From Thermus caldilimi (GTDB lineage: Bacteria; Deinococcota; Deinococci; Deinococcales; Thermaceae), in contig NZ_CP038452.1 of NCBI RefSeq assembly GCF_004684245.1, positions 1,970,796-2,034,795 on the forward strand: a stretch of 64,000 bases of DNA, given 5' to 3'. A program made the position numbers and the translations under genes. Positions 48,176-62,150 of this stretch are shown piece by piece. The notes beneath the pieces were generated by a model. The model was not told the origin of the DNA, ran no database searches, and worked only from the letters and a program-made list of their open reading frames with translations. Each line of letters opens with the position of its first letter. Within the stretch, counting starts at the first letter, position 1.

Positions 48176-49434
48176 CTAGGAGGCGAGGAGGTGGGGTCCC
48201 ACCTCCTCTAAGCTTTTCACCCCTAAGAGGGCCAGGGTGAGCTCCAGCTCGGCCAGGAAATGGTCCAAGACCGCCCCCACCCCTTCCTCCCCTCGGAGGG
48301 CCAAGCCATAGACGTAGGGCCGCCCCAGCCCCACCGCCTTGGCCCCCAGGGCCAGGGCCTTGACCGCATCGGCCCCGGTGCGGACCCCGCTGTCCAGGAG
48401 CACCGGGACCCGGCCCCCACGGCCTCCACCACCCCGGGGAGGGCCTCGAGGGCCGCCACCTCCCCGTCCACCTGCCGGCCCCCGTGGTTGGAGACGTAGA
48501 CCCCGTCCACCCCCAGCGCCACCGCCTGGGCCGCGTCCTCGGGGTGGAGGAGGCCCTTGAGGAGGAGGGGCAAGGGGGTGGTCTCCCGCACCCGCCGCAC
48601 CTCCTCCCAGGAAAGCTCAGGGAAGGAATAGGTGGCCACGAAGCGGCGCACCCCTTTAAGAAGACGGGAAAGCTCCCGTACCCCTACTCTTGCTCCGGCC
48701 CGGCGCAGGGCTAGGAGGGCGCGGAGGAGGGCAAGGCTCGGGCGGGGGCGCAGGGTGGGCCCCTCCACCGGCTCCTCCAGGCTGGCCAGGAAGGCGGGGT
48801 CGCTCAGGTACTGGGCCAGGCCCTGCCCCTTGAGGAAGGGCAGGTGGCCCAGGTCCAGGTCCCGGGGCCGCCAGCCGAGTTGCACCGTGTCCACGGTGAG
48901 GACCACCCCCGCGCACCCCGCGGCCTCCGCCCGGCGGAGGAAGCTTCCCACCACCCGGGGATCGCTGGAGTGGTAGAGCTGGAAGAAGACGGCCGCTTCC
49001 GGGTTCGCCGAACGGGCCGCCTCCACCACCTGCTCCAGGGGGTAGGAGCTCTGGTTGGAAACCATGAAGGGAAGGCCCCTCTGAGCCGCAGCCCGGACCG
49101 CGGCCAGCTCCGCCCGGGGGTGGGCCAGCTCCAGGACCCCGATGGGGGCCAGGAACAGGGGGGCGGCCCAGCCCCTTCCCCAGAGGGCGACCTCGAGGGC
49201 CGGGGGCTTTGCCCCGCGGAGCATGCGGGGGAGGAAGCGGTAACGGTCAAAGGCCCTGCGGTTCGCCGCCATGGTGCGCTCCAAGCCCGCTCCGCCCGCC
49301 ACGTAGGCCCAGGCCTCGGGGGACATCCGCCTGCGCGCCGCCTCCTCTAAGCCCTGTGGGTGGACGGGTACCGGGGGCCTCCCGCCCCAAAGCCCTTCCA
49401 GGTAGATCCGCTGCTGCACCCTTCTCCCGATCAT
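48176..49434 (-). CDS. FMN-dependent alpha-hydroxy acid dehydrogenase, frameshifted
   Basis: Family of lactate/glycolate oxidases. Main frame: AWAYVAGGAGLERTMAANRRAFDRYRFLPRML, then PLFLAPIGVLELAHPRAELAAVRAA, LTVDTVQLGWRPRDLDLGH and VYVSNHGGRQVDGEVAALEALP with the catalytic His. The FMN phosphate site LLDSGVRTGADAVKALALGAKAVGLGRPYVYG is in another frame; adding one base to the five-C run at 48414-48418 joins them. The total is about 419 residues. The substrate is not clear. It converges on rplI. Confidence 0.87.
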
Positions 49435-49499
49435 GCTGCCCCCTTGGGATTTCGGGGAGATTCTACCCGCTTGGGCCGGAGATTGTAAACTGGGTGCAA

Positions 49500-52327
<2,828 letters not shown>

Positions 52328-52331
<4 letters not shown>

Positions 52332-52684
52332 GCCGCCTCTTCCTCCTGGACCTTCTGGCCCTCCTCCTCTTCGCTGGAGCGGGGCTTCTTTCCCATGGCC
52401 TTTCCATCACCCTGGAGGGCCTGGCCCGGAACGTCCTTCCTATCCTCTTCGTCTGGCTTCTCCTTGCCCCCTTCCTCGGCACCTACCGCAGGCCCACCTG
52501 GGCTAACCTCCTCCTCCTCCTCACCTGGGCCCTCGCCTTCCCCGCGGGGCTTTGGCTTAGGCAGATGGTCCTGGGCGGGGGCTTTGGGGTGGGGTTTTTC
52601 GTCTTCCTGGGCGTGGCCATGGCCTTTGGCCTTCTCTTCCTCCTCCTCTTTCGGGGCCTCGCCAAGCTTTTGAAGTTCTGGTAA
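52328..52684 (+). CDS. DUF3054-like membrane protein
   Basis: A 118-residue protein with about four hydrophobic helices. [27 protein letters not shown] resembles DUF3054 proteins, whose function is unknown. It overlaps lipA by 4 bp and precedes the dehydrogenase by 9 nt, so it is in the same unit. Confidence 0.65.
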
Positions 52685-52693
52685 AACGGGAAC

Positions 52694-53563
52694 ATGGAGA
52701 AACTGGCCTTCCTCGGTCTTGGGGCCATGGGCTACCCCATGGCCGGCCATCTGGCCAAAAGGTTTCCCACCCTGGTCTGGAACCGCACCTTCGCCAAGGC
52801 CCTAAGGCACCAAGGGGAGTTCGGTTCCAAGGCGGTGCCCCTGGAAGGGGTGGCGGAGGCCAAGGTGATCTTCACCTGCCTCCCCACCACCAAGGAGGTG
52901 GCCGAGGTGGCGGAGGCCCTCCTGCCCCACCTGAGGCCCGGCACCTACTGGGTGGACGCCACCAGTGGCGAGCCCGAGGGAAGCCGGCTTCTGGCGGAGC
53001 GCCTTTTGGAACGGGGCGTGGTCTACCTGGACGCCCCGGTTTCCGGCGGGACGATAGGGGCAGAGAAGGGCACCCTCACGGTGATGCTGGGGGGGCCGGA
53101 GGCGGCAGTGGAGGCCGTGAAGCCCTACCTGGCCTATGCCCAAAAGGTGGTCCACGTGGGGCCCGTGGGGGCGGGGCATGCGGTGAAGGCCATCAACAAC
53201 GCCCTCCTGGCGGTGAACCTCTGGGCGGCGGGGGAGGGGCTTTTGGCCCTGGTGCGGCAGGGGGTGTCCGCGGAGAAGGCCCTCGAGGTCATCAACGCCT
53301 CCAGCGGCCGCTCCAACGCCACGGAGAACCTGATTCCCCAAAGGGTGGTCACCCGGGCCTTTCCCAAGACCTTCGCCCTGGGCCTTTTGGTGAAGGACCT
53401 GGGTATCGCCATGGGCGTCTTGGACGGGGAAAAGGCCCCAAGCCCCCTCCTCCGCCTCACCCGGGAGGTGTATGAGATGGCCAAAAGGGAACTCGGCCCC
53501 GAGGCCGACCACGTGGAGGCCCTGAAGCTCTTGGAGCGCTGGAGCGGGGTGGAGATCCGGTAG
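52694..53563 (+). CDS. 3-hydroxyisobutyrate dehydrogenase-like protein
   Basis: A 289-residue beta-hydroxyacid dehydrogenase. [29 protein letters not shown] is the NAD(P)-binding start, [41 protein letters not shown], and the catalytic Lys in [21 protein letters not shown]. It could serve valine breakdown, given the branched-chain dehydrogenase nearby, but the substrate is not certain. Confidence 0.9.
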   Translation: MEKLAFLGLGAMGYPMAGHLAKRFPTLVWNRTFAKALRHQGEFGSKAVPLEGVAEAKVIFTCLPTTKEVAEVAEALLPHLRPGTYWVDATSGEPEGSRLLAERLLERGVVYLDAPVSGGTIGAEKGTLTVMLGGPEAAVEAVKPYLAYAQKVVHVGPVGAGHAVKAINNALLAVNLWAAGEGLLALVRQGVSAEKALEVINASSGRSNATENLIPQRVVTRAFPKTFALGLLVKDLGIAMGVLDGEKAPSPLLRLTREVYEMAKRELGPEADHVEALKLLERWSGVEIR

Positions 53564-53565
53564 GG

Positions 53566-54209
53566 ATGAAGGAAGGCCTGCAGGCTGCTTGGCCCATTGC
53601 CCTGGGCTACTTCCCCGTGGCTGTGGCCTTCGGCGCCCTGGGGGCCCAGGCGGGGCTTGGCTACCTTTGGATTCAGCTCACCTCCCTCCTGGTCTTCGCC
53701 GGGGCCAGCCAGTTCGCCTTGGTGGGGCTTCTGGCCCAGGGGGCGCCGCCCCTTTTGGCGGCCTCCCTGGGTCTTCTCCTTAACCTGCGCCACGCCTTCT
53801 ACGGCCCGGCCCTCAGGCCCCACCTTAAAGGAGGTCCCCTGGAAGCCTTCCTCCTCACCGACGAGGTCTTCGCCCTGGCCCTAAGGGCTCTCCCCGGCCT
53901 CCCCCCGGGGGAGCGGCGGGGCTACTTCCTGGGCCTGGGCTTAGGGGCCTACCTTTCCTGGAACCTGGGCACCTTCCTGGGGGCCTTGGGGGGGCAGGGG
54001 CTTCTCGCCTGGCCCGGAGTGGGGGAGGCTCTCGCCTTCGCCCTTCCTGCCCTGTTTCTTCTCCTGGCCCTGCCCCACCTGAAAAACCCCGCGGCCCTTC
54101 TCGCGGGCGGGGCGGCTTGGTCCCTCCACCTCCTGGGGCAGACCGCCTGGGGGCTCTTCCTGGCGGGGGTCATCGGGTTCTTCTGGCCGGGGAAGGGGGG
54201 AGGCCATGA
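53566..54209 (+). CDS. azlC: AzlC-type branched-chain amino acid exporter, frameshifted
   Basis: Membrane protein of the AzlCD exporter. [18 protein letters not shown] and [18 protein letters not shown] at the N-terminus, [11 protein letters not shown] in the middle. The plain frame runs past azlD as a Pro/Gly-rich tail (280 residues). Adding one G to the six-G run at 54195-54200 gives KGGRP and a TGA overlapping the azlD ATG, 214 residues, the usual size. It is followed by azlD. Confidence 0.87.
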
Positions 54210-54484
54210 CCCTGGCCCTCCTCCTCCTGGCCCTGGGCACCTTCCTCCTGCGCTTCCTGCCCTGGCGGGGGGAGAGGAGGGTGCCGGCGGGCCAGGCGGG
54301 ACCCGCCCTGGTGGTGGCCCTTTTCCTGGTTTCCGCCTTCTCCCCCCCGACTTCCCCGGAGTGGCTTCGGGCGGGGCTTGCCCTCCTAGGCACTTATCTG
54401 GGGCTTAGGCTCACCGGGAACCTGGGCGTGGCCGTCTTCCTGGGGGCAGGGCTTTACGGGCTTCTCGGGGCCCTGGGCTTTTAA
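54206..54484 (+). CDS. azlD: AzlD-like small membrane subunit
   Basis: A 92-residue membrane protein with about three helices. LGTFLLRFLPWRGERRVPAGQAGPALV near the N-terminus fits AzlD. It begins at an ATGA overlap with the corrected azlC. Together they export branched-chain amino acids, as in Bacillus AzlCD. Confidence 0.85.
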   Translation: MTLALLLLALGTFLLRFLPWRGERRVPAGQAGPALVVALFLVSAFSPPTSPEWLRAGLALLGTYLGLRLTGNLGVAVFLGAGLYGLLGALGF

Positions 54485-54490
54485 AGGTCC

Positions 54491-54514
54491 GGTGGGGCTT
54501 CTGCCCCACCGGGA
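54491..54514. terminator. Shared terminator between azlD and lpd
   Basis: CCGGTGGGGC / GCCCCACCGG palindrome, loop TTCT. On the minus strand it is followed by ACCTTTAAAA, so it best serves the lpd operon, but the stem works on both. Confidence 0.65.
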
Positions 54515-54537
54515 ACGCCCAGGGACTCTGGGTTGGG

Positions 54538-55923
54538 TCAACGGTTCAGGATGTGGATGGCCTGCTTGTGGAGGGCCTCCGCCGCCTCCATGAGCCCCTC
54601 GGAGAGGGTGGGGTGGGGGTGGACGGTGAGGGCGAGGTCGGAAACCGTGGCCCCCATCTCCAGGGCCAAGGTGGCCTCGGCGATGAGCTCTCCCGCCTGG
54701 GGCCCCACGAGGAAGACCCCAAGAAGGAGGTCGGTTTCCTCATCCCCCACCACCTTGATAAGGCCCTCCGCCCCCCCTAGGGTAAGGGCCCGGCCGCTGG
54801 CGGAAAGGGGGAACTTCCCCACCTTCACCTTATAGCCCGCCTTCCTGGCCTCCTCCTCCGTGAGCCCCACCCCGGCCCATTCGGGTCCGGTGTAGACCAC
54901 GCTGGGTACCTGGAAGTCGAAGAGGGCGTTTTTCCCGGCGGCGTTCTCGGCGGCCACCAGGCCCTCCCGCATGGCCTTGTGGGCGAGGAGGGGGGGACGG
55001 GCCACGTCCCCGATGGCGTAGACCCCGGGGGCCGAGGTTTCCATGCGGGCGTTCACCTGGATGAAGCCCCGTTCGTCCACCTTTACCCCGGCCTTCTCCA
55101 GGCCCAAGCCCTCGGTGCGGGGTTTGCGGCCCACGGCCACCAGGATTTTGTCCACCACGATCTCCTCTTGGTTTCCCCCCTGGGCGGGCTCCAGGAGCAC
55201 GTGGAGGCCATCCCCCTTCTTCTCGTAGCCCACGGCCTTGGTGCCGGTGCGCACCCTAATGCCCTCCTTCTCCAGGGCCTTGCGCAGGAGGGCGGCGGTT
55301 TCCGGGTCCCCTGCGGGGAGGATTTCCGGCATGTACTCAATGAGGGTCACCTCCGCGCCCAGGCGGTGGTAGACCTGGCCCAGCTCGAGGCCCACCGCCC
55401 CGCCCCCGATCACCAAAAGGCGCCCTGGGATCCCCTCCTCCACCCTCAAGGCCCGGGTGGAGTCCCAGACCTCCTCGCCGAAGGGGAAGCCCTTAAGCTC
55501 CACGGGCTCGCTCCCCGTGGCGAGGATGAGGCTTTTCCCCCCGTAGCGCTCCCCGTTGACCTCGATCTCCCGGGGCCCGGCGAAGCGGGCGAAGCCCCGC
55601 ACGAGCTCCACCTTGTTGCCCTTCAAAAGCCCGGCCACGCCCCCGGTGAGCCGCTTCACCACACCCTCCCGCCAGGCGCCGAGCTTGTTGAAATCCAGTT
55701 CGGGCTTAGCCTTCAGGCCAAAGTCCTTGGCTACATGCAGGTGGTGCATGGTTTCTGCGGCGTGCAAAAGCGCCTTGGTGGGGATGCAGCCCACGTTCAG
55801 GCACACGCCCCCCACCTCGGCGGCCTCCACTGCCAGAACCTTAAGCCCAAGCTGCGCCCCCCGGATGGCGGCGTGGTAGCCCCCAGGTCCGGTGCCAATC
55901 ACGATGAGGTCGTAGGTCTTCAT
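54538..55923 (-). CDS. lpd: Dihydrolipoyl dehydrogenase (E3)
   Basis: FAD disulfide reductase, 461 residues. DLIVIGTGPGGYHAAIRGAQ at 5-24 binds FAD; redox pair CLNVGC at about 41-46; GGGAVGLELGQVYHRLGAEVTLIEYM binds NAD; TSAPGVYAIGDVA and the end LTVHPHPTLSEGLMEAAEAL carries the His/Glu pair. It is the last gene of the 2-oxoacid dehydrogenase operon. ATG 55932 is an alternative start. Confidence 0.96.
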   Translation of the reverse strand: MKTYDLIVIGTGPGGYHAAIRGAQLGLKVLAVEAAEVGGVCLNVGCIPTKALLHAAETMHHLHVAKDFGLKAKPELDFNKLGAWREGVVKRLTGGVAGLLKGNKVELVRGFARFAGPREIEVNGERYGGKSLILATGSEPVELKGFPFGEEVWDSTRALRVEEGIPGRLLVIGGGAVGLELGQVYHRLGAEVTLIEYMPEILPAGDPETAALLRKALEKEGIRVRTGTKAVGYEKKGDGLHVLLEPAQGGNQEEIVVDKILVAVGRKPRTEGLGLEKAGVKVDERGFIQVNARMETSAPGVYAIGDVARPPLLAHKAMREGLVAAENAAGKNALFDFQVPSVVYTGPEWAGVGLTEEEARKAGYKVKVGKFPLSASGRALTLGGAEGLIKVVGDEETDLLLGVFLVGPQAGELIAEATLALEMGATVSDLALTVHPHPTLSEGLMEAAEALHKQAIHILNR

Positions 55924-55933
55924 GGGGTCCATC

Positions 55934-57337
55934 CTACATTTCCAGAAGGAGGAGGTCGGGGTTCTCCAAAAGCCGGATCACATCCCGGGTGAAGGAGGCC
56001 GCCTCGGCCCCGTCCACCAGGCGGTGGTCAAAGGAAAGGGAGAGGTACATAATATCCCGGGCCTGGATGGAACCATCCGGCATTACCCAGGGCCGCTTCC
56101 GGATGGAGTGTACCCCCAGGATGGCGGCCTCGGGGACGTTGATGATGGGAAAGCTCATGAGGGCCCCCACGGAGCCGATGTTGGTGATGGTGAAGGTGGA
56201 ACCCGTGACCTCCTCGGGGGAGAGCTTGCCTTCCCGGGCCCGGGCGGAAAGCTCGGCGATCTCTTGGGCCAGTTCCAGGATGTTTTTGCGGTCCACATCC
56301 CGCACCACGGGCACAATGAGCCCCCTTTCCGTGGCCACCGCCAGGCCCAGGTGGTAGTAGCGCTTGTAGACGATCTCCTGGCGCTCCTCGTCCAGGCTGG
56401 TACTCAGCATGGGGTACTTCTTCAAAGCCCGCACCACCGCCTTGAAGATGAAGGGGAGGTAGGTGAGCTTCACCCCCTGGCGCTCGGCCTCGGGTTTCAG
56501 GCGCTCCCGGAGGGCCACCAGTTCCGTGAGGTCGGCCTCGTCCACGTTCAAGGTGCGCACGGTGTAGAGGTGGCTTTGCCAGAGCCCCTGGGCGATGGTG
56601 CGGCGGATGCCCCTTAGAGGGATGCGCTCCTCCAGGTGCTCGTAGCCCTTGGGGGGGATGTAGCGGGGTGGGGGCGGGAAGCCCGAGGGAAGGGGTGCTG
56701 GGGCCTCCTTGGGGCTTAGGGGCGGGGGTGCGGCTTGGGCCTTAAGCTGTTCGGCATAGGCCCGCACGTCCTCCACCCGGATGCGGCCCATGGGGCCGGA
56801 GCCAGGGATGGCCTCGAGGGGAATCCCCAGTTCCCGGGCCAGCTTCCGGGCGGCGGGCACCGCCAGCACCCGGCCTGCCCTTCCCTCCTGGGGTCCCCGC
56901 CCGGGCTGTGGCCCGGGCGGGGTGCTTAGGAAGGGGTTCTTCACCGCCACCTGGGTGGTGTCCGGCTTGAAGAGGGAGAGATCCTCCTTTTCCTCCTTTG
57001 GGGGAAGCCCGGGCTCCACGATGGAGCGCTCCTCCACCGCTTGCACGGGCGGAGCCTCCTTTACCTCTTTCACCTCTTTTACCCCGGCCACGGCCTCCCC
57101 GGGTTCCGCCAGGAGGGCGATGGGGGCGTGGACCTTCACCACCTCCCCCTCCTTGGCCAGCTTTTTCAGGAGCACCCCCTCGTAGGGGGAGGGGAGCTCT
57201 ACGGTGACCTTGTCGGTCATCACCTCCACGAAGGGCTGGTCCTTCTTGAGGTAGTCCCCCTCCTCCACCAGCCACTTGAGGATCTCGCCTTCCACCACGC
57301 TTTCCGCCAGTTCGGGCATGAGGATTTCCTTGGGCAT
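55934..57337 (-). CDS. Branched-chain 2-oxoacid dehydrogenase E2
   Basis: A 467-residue acyltransferase core. N-terminal lipoyl domain with Lys 43 in EVMTDKVTVE, a long Pro/Glu-rich linker, the E1/E3-binding domain VPAARKLARELGIPLEAIPGSGPMGRI, and the catalytic domain with SFDHRLVDGAEA. The single lipoyl domain matches branched-chain E2 more than pyruvate E2. The lipoyl group would come from LipB/LipA. Confidence 0.92.
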   Translation of the reverse strand: MPKEILMPELAESVVEGEILKWLVEEGDYLKKDQPFVEVMTDKVTVELPSPYEGVLLKKLAKEGEVVKVHAPIALLAEPGEAVAGVKEVKEVKEAPPVQAVEERSIVEPGLPPKEEKEDLSLFKPDTTQVAVKNPFLSTPPGPQPGRGPQEGRAGRVLAVPAARKLARELGIPLEAIPGSGPMGRIRVEDVRAYAEQLKAQAAPPPLSPKEAPAPLPSGFPPPPRYIPPKGYEHLEERIPLRGIRRTIAQGLWQSHLYTVRTLNVDEADLTELVALRERLKPEAERQGVKLTYLPFIFKAVVRALKKYPMLSTSLDEERQEIVYKRYYHLGLAVATERGLIVPVVRDVDRKNILELAQEIAELSARAREGKLSPEEVTGSTFTITNIGSVGALMSFPIINVPEAAILGVHSIRKRPWVMPDGSIQARDIMYLSLSFDHRLVDGAEAASFTRDVIRLLENPDLLLLEM

Positions 57338-57344
57338 AGGCCTC

Positions 57345-57569
57345 CTAGATCAGATCTGAAAATTCCTCGAGGGAAATCTGCGCATCTTTGAGAATGTGGG
57401 CTAGGGTGGAGGGCTTTATGGGGATGTGCGCAGGCACGATGACAATGATTCGCTTTTCTCCCAGCTGCCTCTCCATCCGGATATGGCTCCCCCGTTGGCG
57501 CACCACCCGAAAGCCCGCCTTTTCTAAAGCCTTGACCACCCGCTTGTAGGACAAGGAGGGGACCTTCAA
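57345..57569 (-). CDS. hicA: HicA-type toxin (second copy)
   Basis: A 74-residue HicA. KALEKAGFRVVRQRGSHIRM contains the canonical GSH catalytic motif; VIVPAHIPIKPSTLAHILKDAQISLEEF is the family C-terminus. It overlaps hicB by 4 bp and lies between E2 and E1 beta, on the operon strand. It is only distantly similar to the hicA at 18914-19120, so the two are not recent copies. Confidence 0.88.
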   Translation of the reverse strand: MKVPSLSYKRVVKALEKAGFRVVRQRGSHIRMERQLGEKRIIVIVPAHIPIKPSTLAHILKDAQISLEEFSDLI

Positions 57570-57763
57570 ATCTCTACCTCGGCCAGCTCAGCGTTCTCTG
57601 GCAGCTTTTCCTCTAGCGGTTCCAGGTAGAGGGCGATGGCCTCGCGGATGTTGGCTAAAGCTTCTTCCAAGGTGTCCCCCTCGCTAATACAACCGGGAAG
57701 GGCAGGCACGTAGACGGTGTACCCTCCCTCCTCGCTCTTTTCCAGGACCACCTTTAGCCGCAT
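57566..57763 (-). CDS. hicB: HicB-type antitoxin (second copy)
   Basis: A 65-residue HicB: LKVVLEKSEEGGYTVYVPALPGCISEGDTLEEALANIREAI, the typical partial RNase H fold, and no DNA-binding tail. AGGGAGG lies upstream. It begins 15 nt after E1 beta. In the same strand as the operon, so probably co-transcribed with it, perhaps with no promoter of its own. Confidence 0.85.
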   Translation of the reverse strand: MRLKVVLEKSEEGGYTVYVPALPGCISEGDTLEEALANIREAIALYLEPLEEKLPENAELAEVEI

Positions 57764-57778
57764 AAAACCTCCCTTCAG

Positions 57779-58753
<975 letters not shown>

Positions 58754-58764
58754 AACCCACCCCT

Positions 58765-59934
<1,170 letters not shown>

Positions 59935-59973
59935 TTATCGGGGTGGGTGAGGTCCCACTTTCCCTTCGCCCTG

Positions 59974-59979
59974 AGTATA
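59974..59979 (-). promoter_or_regulatory. Possible -10 of the E1 alpha operon
   Basis: TATACT on the minus strand about 105 nt before the E1 alpha start. No good -35. The leader would contain paired segments (59904-59933) that could be regulatory. Confidence 0.35.
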
Positions 59980-59988
59980 CCCTGGCCC

Positions 59989-59994
59989 TAAAAT
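59989..59994 (+). promoter_or_regulatory. -10 of leaderless rlmH
   Basis: TAAAAT ends 6 nt before the GTG of rlmH. Confidence 0.55.
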
Positions 59995-60000
59995 GGGGAG

Positions 60001-60414
60001 GTGCGCCTTAGGGTGGTGGCGGTGGGCAAACCCAGGCTGGTTTACGCCCGGCTGGGGGTGGAAGAGTATGCGATGCGCATCCGGAAATATGCCCCCCTCG
60101 AGGTCCACTTCGTTAAAGAGGCCCAGGACCTCCTGCCCAAGGCGGAAGGCCACCGCAAGGTGGTCCTGGATGAAAGGGGAAAGCTCTTTACCACGGAAGG
60201 GCTTCTGGAGGAGTTGAGGCGCTGGGAGGGGGAACGGGTGGCCTTTTTGGTGGGGGGTGCCGAGGGGTACCCTAAGGGGGTACGTGAGGGGGCCGACCTC
60301 CTCCTTTCCCTTTCCCCCCTTACCCTGCAGCACGAGCTGGCCCTTTTGGTCCTGATGGAGCAGCTCTACCGGATCCTCACCCTGAGGGCCGGGCATCCCT
60401 ACCATCGGCCATGA
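60001..60414 (+). CDS. rlmH: 23S rRNA pseudouridine-1915 methyltransferase RlmH
   Basis: A 137-residue SPOUT enzyme. VVLDERGKLFTTEGL and FLVGGAEGYPKGV are the SAM-binding knot; SPLTLQHELALLVLMEQLYRILTLRAGHPYHR is the C-terminus with the conserved Tyr/His-Arg end. The GTG start at 60001 suits the leaderless -10. It overlaps the next gene by 4 bp. Confidence 0.94.
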   Translation: MRLRVVAVGKPRLVYARLGVEEYAMRIRKYAPLEVHFVKEAQDLLPKAEGHRKVVLDERGKLFTTEGLLEELRRWEGERVAFLVGGAEGYPKGVREGADLLLSLSPLTLQHELALLVLMEQLYRILTLRAGHPYHRP

Positions 60415-60809
60415 CCTACGAGGCCTTTGTGGCGCTGGTGGAAAGGCTTTGGGCGGAGATCCCCGAGGCCTTCAAACGGGAGCTTCAGGGGGTGCACGTC
60501 CTTCCCCAGGCCAAGCCGGAGCCCGGGCTGAAGGGGGTGTGGCGGCTTGGGGAGTATCTGGACCCCGGTCCCCCTTCCACCTTCCTGGGGTTTGAGGGGC
60601 TCGGACGGCACATCGCCCTCTACTACGGTTCCTTCCAGAAGGTGGCGGGGCCAGGGTTTGACTGGGAGGAAGAGGTCTGGGAAACCCTCCTTCACGAATT
60701 AAGGCACCACCTGGAGTCCCTGGCGGGCCGGGACGACCTGGTGCGGGAAGACCTTAGGCGCCTGGCCGAGTTTCGCCGGGGCGGGAGGCCTGGGGGAGAA
60801 GGCCGCTAG
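60411..60809 (+). CDS. Minimal zinc metallopeptidase (zincin)
   Basis: A 132-residue protein with HExxH motif LLHELRHHLES near residue 94, and the downstream Asp/Glu expected in the pfam06262-like metallopeptidase family. FLGFEGLGRHIALYYG is a typical preceding strand. Substrate unknown. It overlaps the convergent DUF2203 gene by 56 bp and rlmH by 4 bp. Confidence 0.8.
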   Translation: MTYEAFVALVERLWAEIPEAFKRELQGVHVLPQAKPEPGLKGVWRLGEYLDPGPPSTFLGFEGLGRHIALYYGSFQKVAGPGFDWEEEVWETLLHELRHHLESLAGRDDLVREDLRRLAEFRRGGRPGGEGR

Positions 60810-61182
60810 CCTCTGCCTTTAAGGGGCGCCGCTCGGCAAACCCCCCCGCCAGGGGGTGGTAGTGGGCCACCTCGGGTTCCCCTTCCTGCCAGCAGAGAAA
60901 GACCACCTCTCCGCCCACCCGGCTGGGGAAGTCCACCAGACCCCGGTCCAAGTCCTTGAGGAACACCCCCAGGGAGGCCAGGTAACGGGTGTCGGCTTCC
61001 AAGGAGCCCAGGAGGAAGCGGGCCTCCTCCTCCAAGGCCCTTCGTTCCAGCCCGCGGGCCTCGGGAAGCCGGGCCTGCACCTCGGAGAGCTCCTGCCGGG
61101 TCCGCCGCATCTGGGAGAGGACCCGCTGGATCTCGGGCAAGAGGGCATCGGCCTCTTCCTTGGTGAAGATGCGGGCAAACAT
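60754..61182 (-). CDS. DUF2203 family protein
   Basis: A 142-residue protein. FTKEEADALLPEIQRVLSQMR at the N-terminus, helix-rich middle, and the signature GLVDFPSRVGGEVVFLCWQEGEPEVAHYHPL. Function is unknown. Its C-terminal tail overlaps the zincin gene by 56 bp. No obvious operon partner. Confidence 0.85.
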   Translation of the reverse strand: MFARIFTKEEADALLPEIQRVLSQMRRTRQELSEVQARLPEARGLERRALEEEARFLLGSLEADTRYLASLGVFLKDLDRGLVDFPSRVGGEVVFLCWQEGEPEVAHYHPLAGGFAERRPLKAEASGLLPQASRPGETRPGA

Positions 61183-61233
61183 ACCTAGCCTTATCTTATC
61201 ACAAATGCTTTGGAAAATCTAAGCCTGAAATAC

Positions 61234-62139
61234 TCAAGGATCGGACTCCTTGGTCCGGAAGGGGGACACGAGGGCCACCTCGCCCGCGCCGATCCTGACC
61301 CCCTCCACCTGGAGGCTGCCGTCGGGGAGGATGGCCTCCGCCACCCCCTCCACCACTCCCTTGGGGGTTTTGACCCGCACCCTTCGGCCTAAGGTGTAGG
61401 AGGCCTCCCGGTAGAGGGAGAGGAGGGTTTCTGGGCTTTCCAGAAGGGGGAAGAGGTTTTCCAGGTGGAGGAGGAAGCCCGAAAGCACCTCCCGTCGGGA
61501 AAGGGGGGAGAACTCCCTCAAGGCGGCGGCGCCCTCGGGGGCCCAGTCCACGTTCACCCCCACTCCCAGGAGGACGTAGGCCACTTCCTCCCCCTCGGCC
61601 TTGGCCTCCAGAAGGACCCCGGCCAGTTTCCGACCATCGGGGGCCAGAAGGTCGTTGGGCCACTTGAGCCCCCCCACCCCCACCGCCCGCCAAAGGGCCA
61701 GGCCGGCAAGAAGGGGAAGGAGACCCATGGAGGAGAGGGGAAGGGTGGGGCGGAGGAGGAGGGAGAAGGTGAGGCTTTCCCCTGGGCGGCTTTCCCAGGG
61801 CCTTCCCCGCCTGCCGCGGCCCCTTTCCTGCACCTCGGCCAGGACCAGGGCTCCCCCCTCGGCTCCTTCCTCCGCCCAGGCCCTTAGGACATCCTGGGTG
61901 CTGCCCACCCGCCCCAGGTAGCGGTAGGGCCGGCCGAGCCGCCCTTGGGGGTGGAAGAGGGGGGGAAGGGGAGTGCCGGGCCGGATGCGGTAGCCCTTTC
62001 GGGTCATCTCCACGGGGAAGCCCTCGGCAAGGAGCCTTTTCACCTCCTTGGAAACCGCCTGGCGGCTTACCTTTAGGCGTCGGGCCAGGGCCTCGCCGCT
62101 TTGGTAGTCCTCGGTGAGGAGGTCCAGAAGCCGGGCCAT
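61234..62139 (-). CDS. birA: Biotin--protein ligase BirA
   Basis: A 301-residue enzyme with N-terminal winged helix (QSGEALARRLKVSRQAVSKEVKRL) and a ligase domain: GRGRRGRPWESRPGESLTFS, GLKWPNDLLAPDGRKLAGVLLEA, and a C-terminal SH3-like part. The HTH implies biotin-dependent repression. ATG 62139 is chosen; a much longer frame is only a read-through in the shadow of the upstream gene. Confidence 0.93.
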   Translation of the reverse strand: MARLLDLLTEDYQSGEALARRLKVSRQAVSKEVKRLLAEGFPVEMTRKGYRIRPGTPLPPLFHPQGRLGRPYRYLGRVGSTQDVLRAWAEEGAEGGALVLAEVQERGRGRRGRPWESRPGESLTFSLLLRPTLPLSSMGLLPLLAGLALWRAVGVGGLKWPNDLLAPDGRKLAGVLLEAKAEGEEVAYVLLGVGVNVDWAPEGAAALREFSPLSRREVLSGFLLHLENLFPLLESPETLLSLYREASYTLGRRVRVKTPKGVVEGVAEAILPDGSLQVEGVRIGAGEVALVSPFRTKESDP

Positions 62140-62150
62140 GGGGGTGGTCT

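Noticed and set aside
54210-54408. Extended azlC C-terminus
   Set aside because: It is a frame-shifted read of azlD, rich in Pro and Gly; a missing G explains it.
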